Below are positions 6,481 to 13,604 of a stretch of DNA of 22,746 nt, in pieces. This stretch comes from JBKPNZ01 sp046732895 (GTDB taxonomy: Bacteria > Actinomycetota > Thermoleophilia > Solirubrobacterales > 70-9). Numbering within the stretch: the stretch's first letter is position 1; every line of letters begins with the position of its first letter. Location of the stretch: positions 1 through 22,746 of the forward strand of contig JBKPNZ010000055.1 of NCBI GenBank assembly GCA_046732895.1, written 5' to 3'. Made by a program: the position numbers and the translations under genes. The notes under the pieces are model-generated. The model ran no database searches, was not told where the DNA came from, and saw nothing but the letters and a program-made list of their open reading frames with translations.

Positions 6481-8385
6481 TTAGGGAAGGCGGCGGCGGT
6501 ACCAGACGAAGCCCCCGGCGAGAGCCGCCGTCAGGGCGGCAAACCCGCCCGCCACCCACGGGGCGGCATCGCGCCCGTCACCCGACTCGCCCACGGGCGA
6601 CTCCGCCGCAGCTCTGATGGCGGCGACGCGACGGGAGGCGTCGCGGCCGTGATGACCGTTGGCAGCCTGGTGTGTCCCGGCCTTGCCCTTGGACTCAGAC
6701 GCAGCCTCGGACCCGTTCTGCCTAGCGCCCTTCGAGTGGCCGGCCTGGCCGGAGGACCCGGAATCGCTCCCAGCCTGGCCCCCACCGCCGCCGTCTCCCC
6801 TCCTCACCGGCGGCAGTCCGCCGGGCTGGGACGCGCGCGGAACGCCGGAGAGCGGGAAGGCCTGGCGCTCCACAGCAAGCAGGGCCTGCCCGGTCACCCA
6901 CACAGGGGTCTGGTCACTCGCTGCCGAGTAGCGATAGTGGCCGTCGCCGGCCTGCCGGGCTGAGAGGAAGTCAAACGGGCTGTGGCCACCGGAGCGAAGC
7001 GACCCGGGATCGGTGCCGGCGGCGATCGCGCCCTGGACGGCCCACGCCGTCGACTGGGAGTTCGACGAGCTCTGTCCCGACAGCGCGAACCCGCCATCGC
7101 CCCGCTGCGCATCGCGAAGAAAACCGACGCCCTCGGAGGTCGTGCTGCCGTGCGAGCCGGCCGCCGCGAGCCCCTGGAGGGCGGCGCCCGTGCTGTCGGC
7201 GTCGCTGGGAGCGTCGCTGCGAAATCCCCATCCCCCATCATTGTTCTGCGCCCCACGCAGCCACTTCGCCGAGCGGTTGAGCTCCGAGGCCGGGGCGCCG
7301 GCTGCGCGCAGTGCCAGGACCCCGAATGCGGTCAGGTTGACCTGACCGGAGAACGAGCCATCACCCGAGCGCTGCTGGCGCAGCTTCGCGGGCAGATCGA
7401 TGCCGCCGAACCCGTTCGGCCTGACGCCGGCACCGGTGAGCGCGAGGATCGTGCGCTCCAGATCGCCCGCAGAGCGGATGCCCGACGCATGCGCGCGCAG
7501 GTAGTCGACGGCGCTGTGGCCTCCGCGCGCAAGGTCCACGGGGTTGCGGTGCGTGGCCTCGAGACCCAGGATTGCCCAACCCGTCATCGCTGGATTCGAC
7601 GACGAGCCGGGCGTCGGGCCGAAGCCGCCGTCCGAGTTCTGATGGCGCTCGAGCCACTTGCGGGCGTCCGCCGCGGACTTCGCGAGCGCTGGGTCGTCGC
7701 TGGCCTGGGCGCGGAGCGCCGGAGGACTGGCCAGCGCAACGAGGGCGACGGCCAGCACGACGGGGACGACCGTCGCCGCCCGCCACGTGAACTCGAAGCG
7801 GGTGCGGTAGCGGGAGATCATCCGCACCAAGGCCGGCCCTGCAGCCAGGGCAAAGGCGACGTTGCCGGCCGCGTGGGCGATGTTGAACGGCAGGCCCCGG
7901 GCCGAGAGCGCCAGGTAGCGATCGAGCGACTGCTCGCCGCCGTAGCTCACCATGACCGAGAAATCGAGGAGCGCGCCGTAGGCGAATCCCGCGAGCCCGC
8001 AGAAGAGCGCGAGCCCGCCGCGGCCGAGGCGGCGGTGCGTGAGGGCGGCGAGCGCCGCGCCTGCCACCCCGACCAGGCCCCAGCCCGCCATCTGCCAAGG
8101 CGTCCACGGGCCCTGTCCGAGCCAGATGTTCGAGACGGGCGCCGCGAGCGCACCGACCGCGAACCCGGGGGCGCCGCCCAGCGCGTAGCCCGTGATCAGG
8201 GCGATGTCGGTGGTGGCGACGACGTTCGGGATCGGTGCCAGCGCGATGCGGCCCGCGACGGCTAGTGCCGCCAGGGCCGCCACGAGCGCCACCATCCTCG
8301 AGGGCGGCCGCGAGCGCTCGTACCAGGCGATGCCGGCGACGATGACCGCGGTGAGCAGTGCGAAGACCGCGAGCTGCCAGCTCAT
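6481..8385 (-). CDS. ECF transporter S component fused to extracellular alpha/alpha-toroid
   Basis: Fusion of 634 aa, predicted to be the substrate-specific subunit of a cobalamin ECF transporter. Residues 1-220 are hydrophobic with about six or seven membrane segments and contain the S-component block PNVVATTDIALITGYALGG and the motif GQGPWTPWQMAGWG (about 90-103). Residues about 235-512 form an extracellular domain with squalene-cyclase/prenyltransferase-type repeats: SDGGFG (251), SGDGSF (340), NNDGGWGF (381), GDGGFA (429) and GDGHYRY (480), each followed by a helix with a T/S-x-W/A-A pattern. This is the alpha/alpha-barrel fold that transcobalamin and intrinsic factor use as alpha domain. 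A Gly/Ser/Ala-rich linker (about 520-595) leads to a C-terminal membrane anchor ending in WYRRRLP. The ATG overlaps the ATPase stop (ATGA). B12 as substrate is inferred from the riboswitch at the operon head. Confidence 0.85.
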   Translation of the reverse strand: MSWQLAVFALLTAVIVAGIAWYERSRPPSRMVALVAALAALAVAGRIALAPIPNVVATTDIALITGYALGGAPGFAVGALAAPVSNIWLGQGPWTPWQMAGWGLVGVAGAALAALTHRRLGRGGLALFCGLAGFAYGALLDFSVMVSYGGEQSLDRYLALSARGLPFNIAHAAGNVAFALAAGPALVRMISRYRTRFEFTWRAATVVPVVLAVALVALASPPALRAQASDDPALAKSAADARKWLERHQNSDGGFGPTPGSSSNPAMTGWAILGLEATHRNPVDLARGGHSAVDYLRAHASGIRSAGDLERTILALTGAGVRPNGFGGIDLPAKLRQQRSGDGSFSGQVNLTAFGVLALRAAGAPASELNRSAKWLRGAQNNDGGWGFRSDAPSDADSTGAALQGLAAAGSHGSTTSEGVGFLRDAQRGDGGFALSGQSSSNSQSTAWAVQGAIAAGTDPGSLRSGGHSPFDFLSARQAGDGHYRYSAASDQTPVWVTGQALLAVERQAFPLSGVPRASQPGGLPPVRRGDGGGGGQAGSDSGSSGQAGHSKGARQNGSEAASESKGKAGTHQAANGHHGRDASRRVAAIRAAAESPVGESGDGRDAAPWVAGGFAALTAALAGGFVWYRRRLP

Positions 8386-10037
8386 CGCCCAGCCTCCACC
8401 GCGGCGCGGAGCAGCACCTCGGCTCCCTGCTCCGGCGAGATCGCCTCGGTCGCGCCCAGGATGCGCGCCACCTCGGTCGCGAAGTACCAGCCGCCTGAGA
8501 GAACGTCCTCGGCGTCACCGTCCGCGATCAGCCGGCCGTCGCCGAGGAGGAGCGCGCGCTTCCCGAACGCGGCCGCGAACTCGACATCGTGCGTCGCCAC
8601 TACCACTGCCGTGCCTGCGTCGGCAAGCGACCGAAGCCAGGCGGCCAGCTCGTCCTTGCGCGCCCGATCCATTCCCCGGGTGGGCTCGTCGAGGCAGACG
8701 ATGCCGGGCTTCTCCCCCGGCTCGGCCCGCCCGGCCATGGCGATTGCCAGCGCGAGTCGCTGGCGCTCGCCGCCGGACAGGTCCCGCGGATCGTGCTGCA
8801 CCGCCCACCCCAGATCGACGGCGTCCAGTGCCGCCTGGGCCGCTTCGTCCGGAAGCTCGTCCCCGACCCGCTCCCGCACGAGCAGGTCGCCCGGGTTCTG
8901 CGGGAGCAGGGCGAGCCCGGCGGGCACCTCGACTCGCCCCCGAGCCGGCTCGACCAGGCCGGCCGCGGTTCGCAGCAGCGTGCTCTTGCCCGCGCCGTTG
9001 CGGCCCATGAGGGCGACGCGCTCGCCAGGCTCGATTCGAAGCGAGATACCCCGCAGAACGTCCCGGCGCGTCTCGCCGTCGTCGAGCTCGACCCAGAGGT
9101 CCGTCGCCGCCAAGGCGAGCGGCGAGCGTCGTCGCAGGGCGCCGCGCAGGCTACGGCGGCGGGTCCCGGCGCCCGATTGGGTTCGCTCCGGCGCAGCCAA
9201 CGCATCGTTGAGGCCCTGCGCCCGCAACAGGTCGCGCGCGGCCTTCACTCCGGTCGGCAGCGGGTGGAGTCCGGCGAGCTCGAACAGCCGGGCCGCGGGG
9301 GTCGCCAGCGCGTCGTCCGCGCCGACAGCCCATTCGAGGAAGCCCTGCGACCTGCCGTCGAATGCAACACGACCGTCAGCCATCGCGATCACACGGTCGG
9401 CGGCGGGGAGGCATCGCTCGAGGCGGTGTTCGCAGACGACGATCGCCGTGCCCCACTGCTCGTTCAGGCGGCGCAGCAGCCAGATCAGCTCGTCGCCCGA
9501 CACTGGGTCGAGCTGCGAGGTGGGCTCGTCGAGGAGGACGAGGGCAGGGCGGCCGACGAGCGCGGCCGCCAGCGCGACACGCTGAAGCTCGCCGCCGGAG
9601 AGGGTGTCAACGGAGCGGTCGAGCAGGTGCGGGATCGCGAGTGCCAGTGCCACCTCCTCGACTGCGCGGGCGCGCGCCGTGGCGCCATGGCCGCGGATGT
9701 CCAGCGGCAGCTCGATCTCACCGCGGACCGTCGAGGCGACCACCTGCGACTCAGGGTCCTGGGCGACGAGGCCGACCTCGCCGCCGAGCTCCGCCGGGCC
9801 ATTCGAGGCGACATCGAGCCCCGCGACCTCGAGCTGGCCCGCGACCTCTCCCCCGTGATAGTGCGGCACGAGCCCGCAGCAGGCGTGGAGGAGCGTCGTC
9901 TTGCCGGATCCAGAGCGCCCCGCCAGAACCACGAACTCGCCCGGGTCGATGCGAAGGTCGATCGAGCGGAGTGCGTCGTCGCCCACCCCCGGATAGCGGT
10001 AGGTGAGTGCGCGCATGTCCACGAGCGGTCCGCTCAT
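8382..10037 (-). CDS. Fused energy-coupling factor ATPase (EcfA-EcfA')
   Basis: Both ABC ATPases of an ECF transporter in one 551-aa chain. The first half has Walker A GRSGSGKT (40-47), Q-loop VAQDPESQ (about 91-98), signature LSGGE (146-150), Walker B LVLLDE (166-171) and the switch His in CEHRLE. The second half has Walker A GRNGAGKS (345-352), LPQNPGDLL, signature LSGGE (420-424), CLDEPTRGMD and ATHD. A basic linker (about 285-305) joins them. Both sites look competent. The ATG at 10037 is chosen because it overlaps the EcfT stop as ATGA; the frame stays open upstream to 10106. The protein would power import by binding the coupling helices of the EcfT protein encoded directly upstream. Confidence 0.95.
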   Translation of the reverse strand: MSGPLVDMRALTYRYPGVGDDALRSIDLRIDPGEFVVLAGRSGSGKTTLLHACCGLVPHYHGGEVAGQLEVAGLDVASNGPAELGGEVGLVAQDPESQVVASTVRGEIELPLDIRGHGATARARAVEEVALALAIPHLLDRSVDTLSGGELQRVALAAALVGRPALVLLDEPTSQLDPVSGDELIWLLRRLNEQWGTAIVVCEHRLERCLPAADRVIAMADGRVAFDGRSQGFLEWAVGADDALATPAARLFELAGLHPLPTGVKAARDLLRAQGLNDALAAPERTQSGAGTRRRSLRGALRRRSPLALAATDLWVELDDGETRRDVLRGISLRIEPGERVALMGRNGAGKSTLLRTAAGLVEPARGRVEVPAGLALLPQNPGDLLVRERVGDELPDEAAQAALDAVDLGWAVQHDPRDLSGGERQRLALAIAMAGRAEPGEKPGIVCLDEPTRGMDRARKDELAAWLRSLADAGTAVVVATHDVEFAAAFGKRALLLGDGRLIADGDAEDVLSGGWYFATEVARILGATEAISPEQGAEVLLRAAVEAGR

Positions 10038-10915
10038 CGGCGCCTCCGCCCGGTACCGGCAAAGGGCAGGGCGGCAAGGGTCGGCAGCGCGAGCGCCAGC
10101 GCCCATGTGGCCGCGTCGGCGTCGATCGAGACCAGCGGGTAGGGGTCGAAGCCCCCGATTCCCGCCACCCGGGTCACCACCGCGAGCGCGATGACCGCCA
10201 GGCCGGTGGTGAGAAAGCGCCAGCTGTAGCGGGAGCGGCGCACTGTCCCCGCAGAGCGCGGAGCGCCGTGCGCATAGCCGCGCAGCTCGAGCGTCGCCGC
10301 GACGTCGATCGCGCGGTCAAGGGAGCCCGCGACCAGGCGACGCGCCATCACCGCCCGACCCACCGGAGCGGCCGCGGGGCCGCGCAGCGCCGTGGCCTCG
10401 CGGAGGCGAGCGTGATCGGCTGCCGCCAGAGGAACCATCCGCGTGATCAGAGTCGCCGTGAGCGCCGAGTGCCGCGCCACGGGGCGCAGGAGGCGCAGGA
10501 GGCGATTAGGGTCGACGCTCGCGGACTGGACCGCGAACGCCATCAGCACCACGACCACCCGAAGCGCCAGCACGCCGCCCTCGACCAGCGCCTCCCCGCT
10601 GACATCGATCTGGCCGAGCACCGGTGCGTCGAAGCCGCGGAGGAGGATCGTGTCGCCGCGCTGGGCAGTGATCGCGTTGACGACGACGAAGACGAGCCCA
10701 AGCCACAGGCCCCACCGGACGGCGACCGCAAGGGCGCGGTTCGCGCCGGCGGCGAGACCGGCGACGGTCACGGCCACCGCGGCTCCGCCGAGCACGATCG
10801 GGCTCGAGTACGCGAACGCGACGAAGGCGAACGAACCGAGGAAGACGGTGGCCGCAAGCGCGTCGGCGTCGTCGAGCGGGCCGCCGCGGGGTGTGTAGGC
10901 AAACGCGGATCTCAC
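10034..10915 (-). CDS. Energy-coupling factor transmembrane protein EcfT
   Basis: Membrane scaffold of the ECF transporter, 293 aa. Hydrophobic segments lie around 20-55, 65-85 and 115-130, with two near the C-terminus (about 235-250 and 268-285). The cytoplasmic coupling region carries two Ala/Glu-x-Arg-Gly motifs, ATALRG (about 174-179) and LELRGYAHG (about 209-217), the paired signatures through which EcfT contacts the two ATPases. The start is a GTG that overlaps the lipoprotein stop (GTGA), and its own stop overlaps the ATPase start (ATGA). It links the ATPases to the S component encoded downstream. Confidence 0.92.
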   Translation of the reverse strand: MRSAFAYTPRGGPLDDADALAATVFLGSFAFVAFAYSSPIVLGGAAVAVTVAGLAAGANRALAVAVRWGLWLGLVFVVVNAITAQRGDTILLRGFDAPVLGQIDVSGEALVEGGVLALRVVVVLMAFAVQSASVDPNRLLRLLRPVARHSALTATLITRMVPLAAADHARLREATALRGPAAAPVGRAVMARRLVAGSLDRAIDVAATLELRGYAHGAPRSAGTVRRSRYSWRFLTTGLAVIALAVVTRVAGIGGFDPYPLVSIDADAATWALALALPTLAALPFAGTGRRRR

Positions 10916-11865
10916 CCGTCACTGCTCCCACTGGTGACGGGAAGCGGCAGGGACCGGCCGCCGGAGACGGCCACCGCATAGCGATCGCCGAGGTCCTCCT
11001 CGTCGAGGAGCGACGCCGCGTCCCTCACCCCGCGCGGGTCGGTGCCGGTCACGAGCCAGGTCGCCGGGTCCTCGCCGTCGCGCACTGCGGCCACCAGACC
11101 TGCGTGGCGCAGGCGCGACGCGACCGCGCCGTCGTCGGTCAGCGCAGCGATCGTCCAACCCCCGCCCGCGTTCTCCGGCTCGGCGAAGACGCCACTTGCG
11201 GATGGTCCGTCCTCGAGCTGCGCCGCCGCGTGATCGGAGCGCAGCTGCGCCCAGGGACCGACGAGCACCCGCATCTCGTCTGCGGCACCCGCCTCCGTGA
11301 GGTGATGCTGGACGCTCGCCTTGACCCCGGCGGCGTCCAGCTGGTCCGTGACCTCGCCGCACGCCGGGCCCGAAGCGCACTCGACGACCACCCGTGTGCG
11401 CTCGCCGCCACCCGACTGCTGGGCGAACGGCTCCGGGAACGAGCCGACGACCGCCGGCACGCGCGTCGCAGTGGTCCAGTCGCGGTAGTCCCACCAGATC
11501 CGATCGCCACCCCGCACGTTCGCGTCGGTGGCCCCGATCGGGCTCTCGATCCCGTTCACGTAGAAGAACCAGTCGAAGCTGCGGCCGCCGTCGACCGTTC
11601 CCGAGAGCCCCGCGATCGACTGCACGAAGCCGCCGCCGTACCGGGTCGTGATGTCGGCCTCGCGGTCGAGCAGGCGCATCACCGTCTCGGAGGCCGGAGG
11701 GTCATCGTCGCTCGCCTCGGCAAGCTGCTGGGACCCGTAATCGCGGGTGACGGTGAGCGTCGCGGTTCCCTCGGAGGACGGCCCGGGCCCCAGGCCGCAG
11801 GCGGAGGCCACGCCGACGAGCATCAGCATCGCCATAGTGACCCCCGCGCCGCGGCCTGCCCTCAC
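10912..11865 (-). CDS. DUF4430 lipoprotein (transcobalamin beta-domain-like)
   Basis: Predicted surface lipoprotein of 317 aa. The N-terminus is a lipoprotein signal (MLMLVGVASAC, lipidated Cys23), followed by a Gly/Pro/Ser tether. Residues about 33-131 are a DUF4430 domain: a TLTVTRDYG strand, SETVMRLLDRE helix, the RYGGGFVQSIAGL turn, WFFYVNGIESPIGA, and VRGGDRIWWDYRDW. In Pfam terms this fold is related to the beta domain of intrinsic factor/transcobalamin. Residues about 135-317 form a further alpha/beta region that I do not recognise, with two Cys (about 162 and 168) that could form a disulphide. The GTG start overlaps the preceding gene's TGA. It probably binds or presents cobalamin to the toroid-bearing S component; this is inferred from the riboswitch and neighbours. 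Confidence 0.85.
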   Translation of the reverse strand: MRAGRGAGVTMAMLMLVGVASACGLGPGPSSEGTATLTVTRDYGSQQLAEASDDDPPASETVMRLLDREADITTRYGGGFVQSIAGLSGTVDGGRSFDWFFYVNGIESPIGATDANVRGGDRIWWDYRDWTTATRVPAVVGSFPEPFAQQSGGGERTRVVVECASGPACGEVTDQLDAAGVKASVQHHLTEAGAADEMRVLVGPWAQLRSDHAAAQLEDGPSASGVFAEPENAGGGWTIAALTDDGAVASRLRHAGLVAAVRDGEDPATWLVTGTDPRGVRDAASLLDEEDLGDRYAVAVSGGRSLPLPVTSGSSDG

Positions 11866-12878
11866 GCCTCGATCACTCGCTCGCAGGTGTGCGAGATCTG
11901 GTCGTCGTCATCCGACGAGGCGATCGTCACGCGGTCGTGACCGCCGCCGCAGTTGACCTTGTCGGAGCCGCCGTCGGTGAGGTCGATGCGGTCATCTCCG
12001 CCACCGGCCTTGATCCGGTCCCACCCGGGCGTTCCCGGGAACCGATCGGCCTTGTCGCGGCCGTAGATCGTCGCGCCGTGCGGGTCGTCGGCGCCTGGGC
12101 AGGCGCCCTCCTCCTCGCTCACGCACACCTTCGCGACGTTGGAGGGAATGTCGGAGCCGAGCGTCGCCTGAAGTGCGACCTTGCCGTCAGATACCGGGAC
12201 GGACGCCTGGCCGTCGGTGGTGGTGACGGGCGAGTCGCCGCCGCTGATCGTCGCGCCGTCGACGTCCGTCTCGGTCGTGCAGTGCACCTCGAACGGCGGC
12301 TCGGAGTCGGTCGTGCAGGAGTGCTCCACGACGCTGACCGGGATGTTGCCGGCGTTGTTGGCACCGGCGGGCCACTCGGTGATCTCGAGCTCCGGCGGGA
12401 CAGGGAACGTCGTCAGGTACCAGAGGACCTCATCGCCGTCCGACAGGTGAACCTGATCCCCGGACATCGCGGGGTCGGCGTGGTTGAGAGCGAGCGACCA
12501 GAAGCGCTCGGAGTTGCCCTTCTTGCCGCCGATGCCGCAGACACCGAGGCCAAACCCGAACTCGTCCGTGACGGAGATCGGGTCGAGCGCCTGGTTCCAA
12601 TCGAGCGCGCTCCGCACAATGCCCAGTGCGGTCGGACCCTCCATCCGCACGCGGTCGCCGCTGCCGCCGGCGCCGCCGATGAAGCACAGCGCCTTGGGGT
12701 CGGTCTTCAGCGACTCGGTGTCGGTGACGTATGAGGCGCCGGGCTCGAGCGTCGTGTTCGGCGTGAGCACGCGCAGATTGGCGACGACGTCATCGGCCGA
12801 CGCAGTCGCGGGGACGAGCAGTGCCGCTACGGCAATGGCCGCGAGGCCGCCGAGCGGTCGCAAAGAACGGTTTGGCAT
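11862..12878 (-). CDS. Secreted DUF4430-like protein with C-terminal Ca-binding-type repeats
   Basis: First gene after the cobalamin riboswitch; 338 aa from the ATG at 12878. An in-frame GTG lies at 12887, but AGGAAAGG is spaced correctly only for the ATG. Residues 1-28 are a signal peptide ending TASA. Residues about 30-160 resemble a DUF4430/transcobalamin beta domain: a TLEPGASYVTD strand, ALGIVRSAL helix, DEFGFGLGVCGIGG, FWSLALNH, then LSDGDEVLWYLT. Cys65 and Cys114 may pair. Residues about 175-255 look like a beta-sandwich spacer. Residues about 270-335 are haemolysin-type glycine/aspartate repeats (GRDKADRF, GGGDDRI, CGGGHDRV) ending in a Cys. No membrane anchor or sorting signal is seen, so it may be released or held in the wall. 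A role as extracellular B12 binder is inferred. Confidence 0.82.
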   Translation of the reverse strand: MPNRSLRPLGGLAAIAVAALLVPATASADDVVANLRVLTPNTTLEPGASYVTDTESLKTDPKALCFIGGAGGSGDRVRMEGPTALGIVRSALDWNQALDPISVTDEFGFGLGVCGIGGKKGNSERFWSLALNHADPAMSGDQVHLSDGDEVLWYLTTFPVPPELEITEWPAGANNAGNIPVSVVEHSCTTDSEPPFEVHCTTETDVDGATISGGDSPVTTTDGQASVPVSDGKVALQATLGSDIPSNVAKVCVSEEEGACPGADDPHGATIYGRDKADRFPGTPGWDRIKAGGGDDRIDLTDGGSDKVNCGGGHDRVTIASSDDDDQISHTCERVIEA

Positions 12879-12893
12879 CTGAGCCACCCTTTC

Positions 12894-13006
12894 CTCGAGG
12901 GGTTGAACGGCTGGCCGTGGACAGGTCTCCTGGCTTCCGAGACCGATCCCCGCGCCTTCCCAGAAGCGCTGTGACGCTTCCAGTGGCTGAATGCCTGCCC
13001 CTCGAG
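12894..13006 (-). repeat. 9-nt inverted repeat joining aptamer periphery and ribosome site
   Basis: On the minus strand CTCGAGGGG (13006-12998, inside the aptamer) is the perfect complement of CCCCTCGAG (12902-12894), whose last three bases belong to the Shine-Dalgarno GAGGAAAGG. Pairing would cover part of the ribosome site. The core CTCGAG is itself a palindrome, so chance is possible. Confidence 0.4.
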
Positions 13007-13106
13007 TACTGGACGGACGAGCTTCGTGCGGCGACCGCTACCCGGTCACAGTGGCGGGACCGCGCCGGTTTCGCACCGGACTTCCCTTGACCACCGGCCT
13101 ATTTCA
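12915..13106 (-). promoter_or_regulatory. Cobalamin riboswitch
   Basis: Adenosyl- or methylcobalamin-sensing RNA leader on the minus strand, directly before the secreted DUF4430 gene. Diagnostic blocks in order are the CCGG-TGCGAAA-CCGG stem-loop (13079-13065), CCCGCCACTGTGA (13058-13046), the AGCCACTGG segment (about 12989-12981), GGGAAGGCG, and the B12 box GGAAGCCAGGAGACC (12938-12924). The order and spacing match the Rfam cobalamin family. It ends about 30 nt before the ribosome site; no U-rich terminator follows, so control of translation is more likely than attenuation. It makes B12 the probable ligand of the whole five-gene operon. Confidence 0.95.
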
Positions 13107-13112
13107 AAGCGG

Positions 13113-13118
13113 AGTCTA
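13113..13118 (-). promoter_or_regulatory. Candidate -10 for the B12 riboswitch operon
   Basis: TAGACT on the minus strand (TANNNT type) would place the transcript start near 13106, immediately before the riboswitch core. No clear -35 is found 16-18 nt upstream. Confidence 0.35.
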
Positions 13119-13151
13119 TCCCGCGACGGGGCGTTCGGCCACCCCTTTTGG

Positions 13152-13541
13152 TCAGCTGCCGCTTCGCTCCTCGACCTTTTGCCTGAGCTCGTCGACCACC
13201 TCGGGCATCGACTGCTTCATGCGGCTGAGCTCCCAATGCTCGATCTTGATCAGCTTGATCGGGGAGGCCGCTGTGACGGTCGCCGAGCGCTCCTGCTTTT
13301 CCAGCAGGCCCTGCTCGCCGAAGACGTCGCCCGGGCCGAGCTCGGCGATCTCCTCGCCGGCGCGCGAGACCTTCGCCGTGCCGTCCTCGATCGCGAAGAA
13401 GTGATTCGAGTAGCCGCCCTCCTTGACGATCTCCTTGCCCTCGGGCCACTCCTCGAGCGTGGCGAAGGGCGCGATCTTCTGCAGCGCTTCATCCGGCACC
13501 TCGGCGAACAGCGGGATCCTCTTGAGCTGGCTGACGTCCAC
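13152..13541 (-). CDS. Small cyclic-nucleotide-binding-domain protein
   Basis: Stand-alone CNBD protein of 129 aa starting at a GTG with a GGAGGG ribosome site 5-7 nt upstream. The fold is complete: an N-terminal LKRIPLFAEVPDEALQKIA helix pair, the beta roll with EGKEIVKEGG and FFAIEDGTAKV, and the phosphate-binding cassette FGEQGLLEKQERSATV (about 74-89), which keeps the Glu and Arg used to hold cyclic nucleotide phosphates. A C-terminal helix (about 104-125) follows. There is no DNA-binding helix-turn-helix, unlike CRP, so it is not itself a transcription factor. Such proteins are thought to act as cAMP-responsive partners or as structural CNBDs; its partner is not evident. It lies upstream of the B12 riboswitch and downstream of the WS/DGAT gene on the same strand. 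Confidence 0.85.
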   Translation of the reverse strand: MDVSQLKRIPLFAEVPDEALQKIAPFATLEEWPEGKEIVKEGGYSNHFFAIEDGTAKVSRAGEEIAELGPGDVFGEQGLLEKQERSATVTAASPIKLIKIEHWELSRMKQSMPEVVDELRQKVEERSGS

Positions 13542-13572
13542 TTATCCCTCCGCTTGGTCTCTGGGCGGGCAG

Positions 13573-13578
13573 AACCTA
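13573..13578 (-). promoter_or_regulatory. Candidate -10 for the CNBD gene
   Basis: TAGGTT on the minus strand, 31 nt before the GTG at 13541, in the 63-nt gap after the WS/DGAT gene. It is the same hexamer as at 1775-1780. No good -35 is seen. Confidence 0.3.
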
Positions 13579-13604
13579 ACCGATAGGGCCGGCGCGAGTG
13601 CCGC

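Noticed and set aside
6649..6810. Gly/Ser/Ala-rich coding stretch as a tandem repeat or recombination site
   Set aside because: The bases do not repeat as units; it is an ordinary low-complexity linker in the S component-toroid protein.
6982..8265. Long plus-strand frame opposite the S component-toroid gene
   Set aside because: It is Arg/Ala/Gly-rich with no recognisable domain, while the minus strand has clear membrane segments and repeats.
8589..10142. Long open frame opposite the fused ATPase
   Set aside because: It is a high-GC shadow. The minus-strand frame has two complete ABC ATPase motif sets, whereas the plus-strand protein is low-complexity and matches nothing.
12907..12918. ACGGCTGGCCGT as a terminator or operator after the riboswitch
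   Set aside because: The arms are only 5 bp with a 2-nt centre and no T-tract. It more likely belongs to the riboswitch's final stem.
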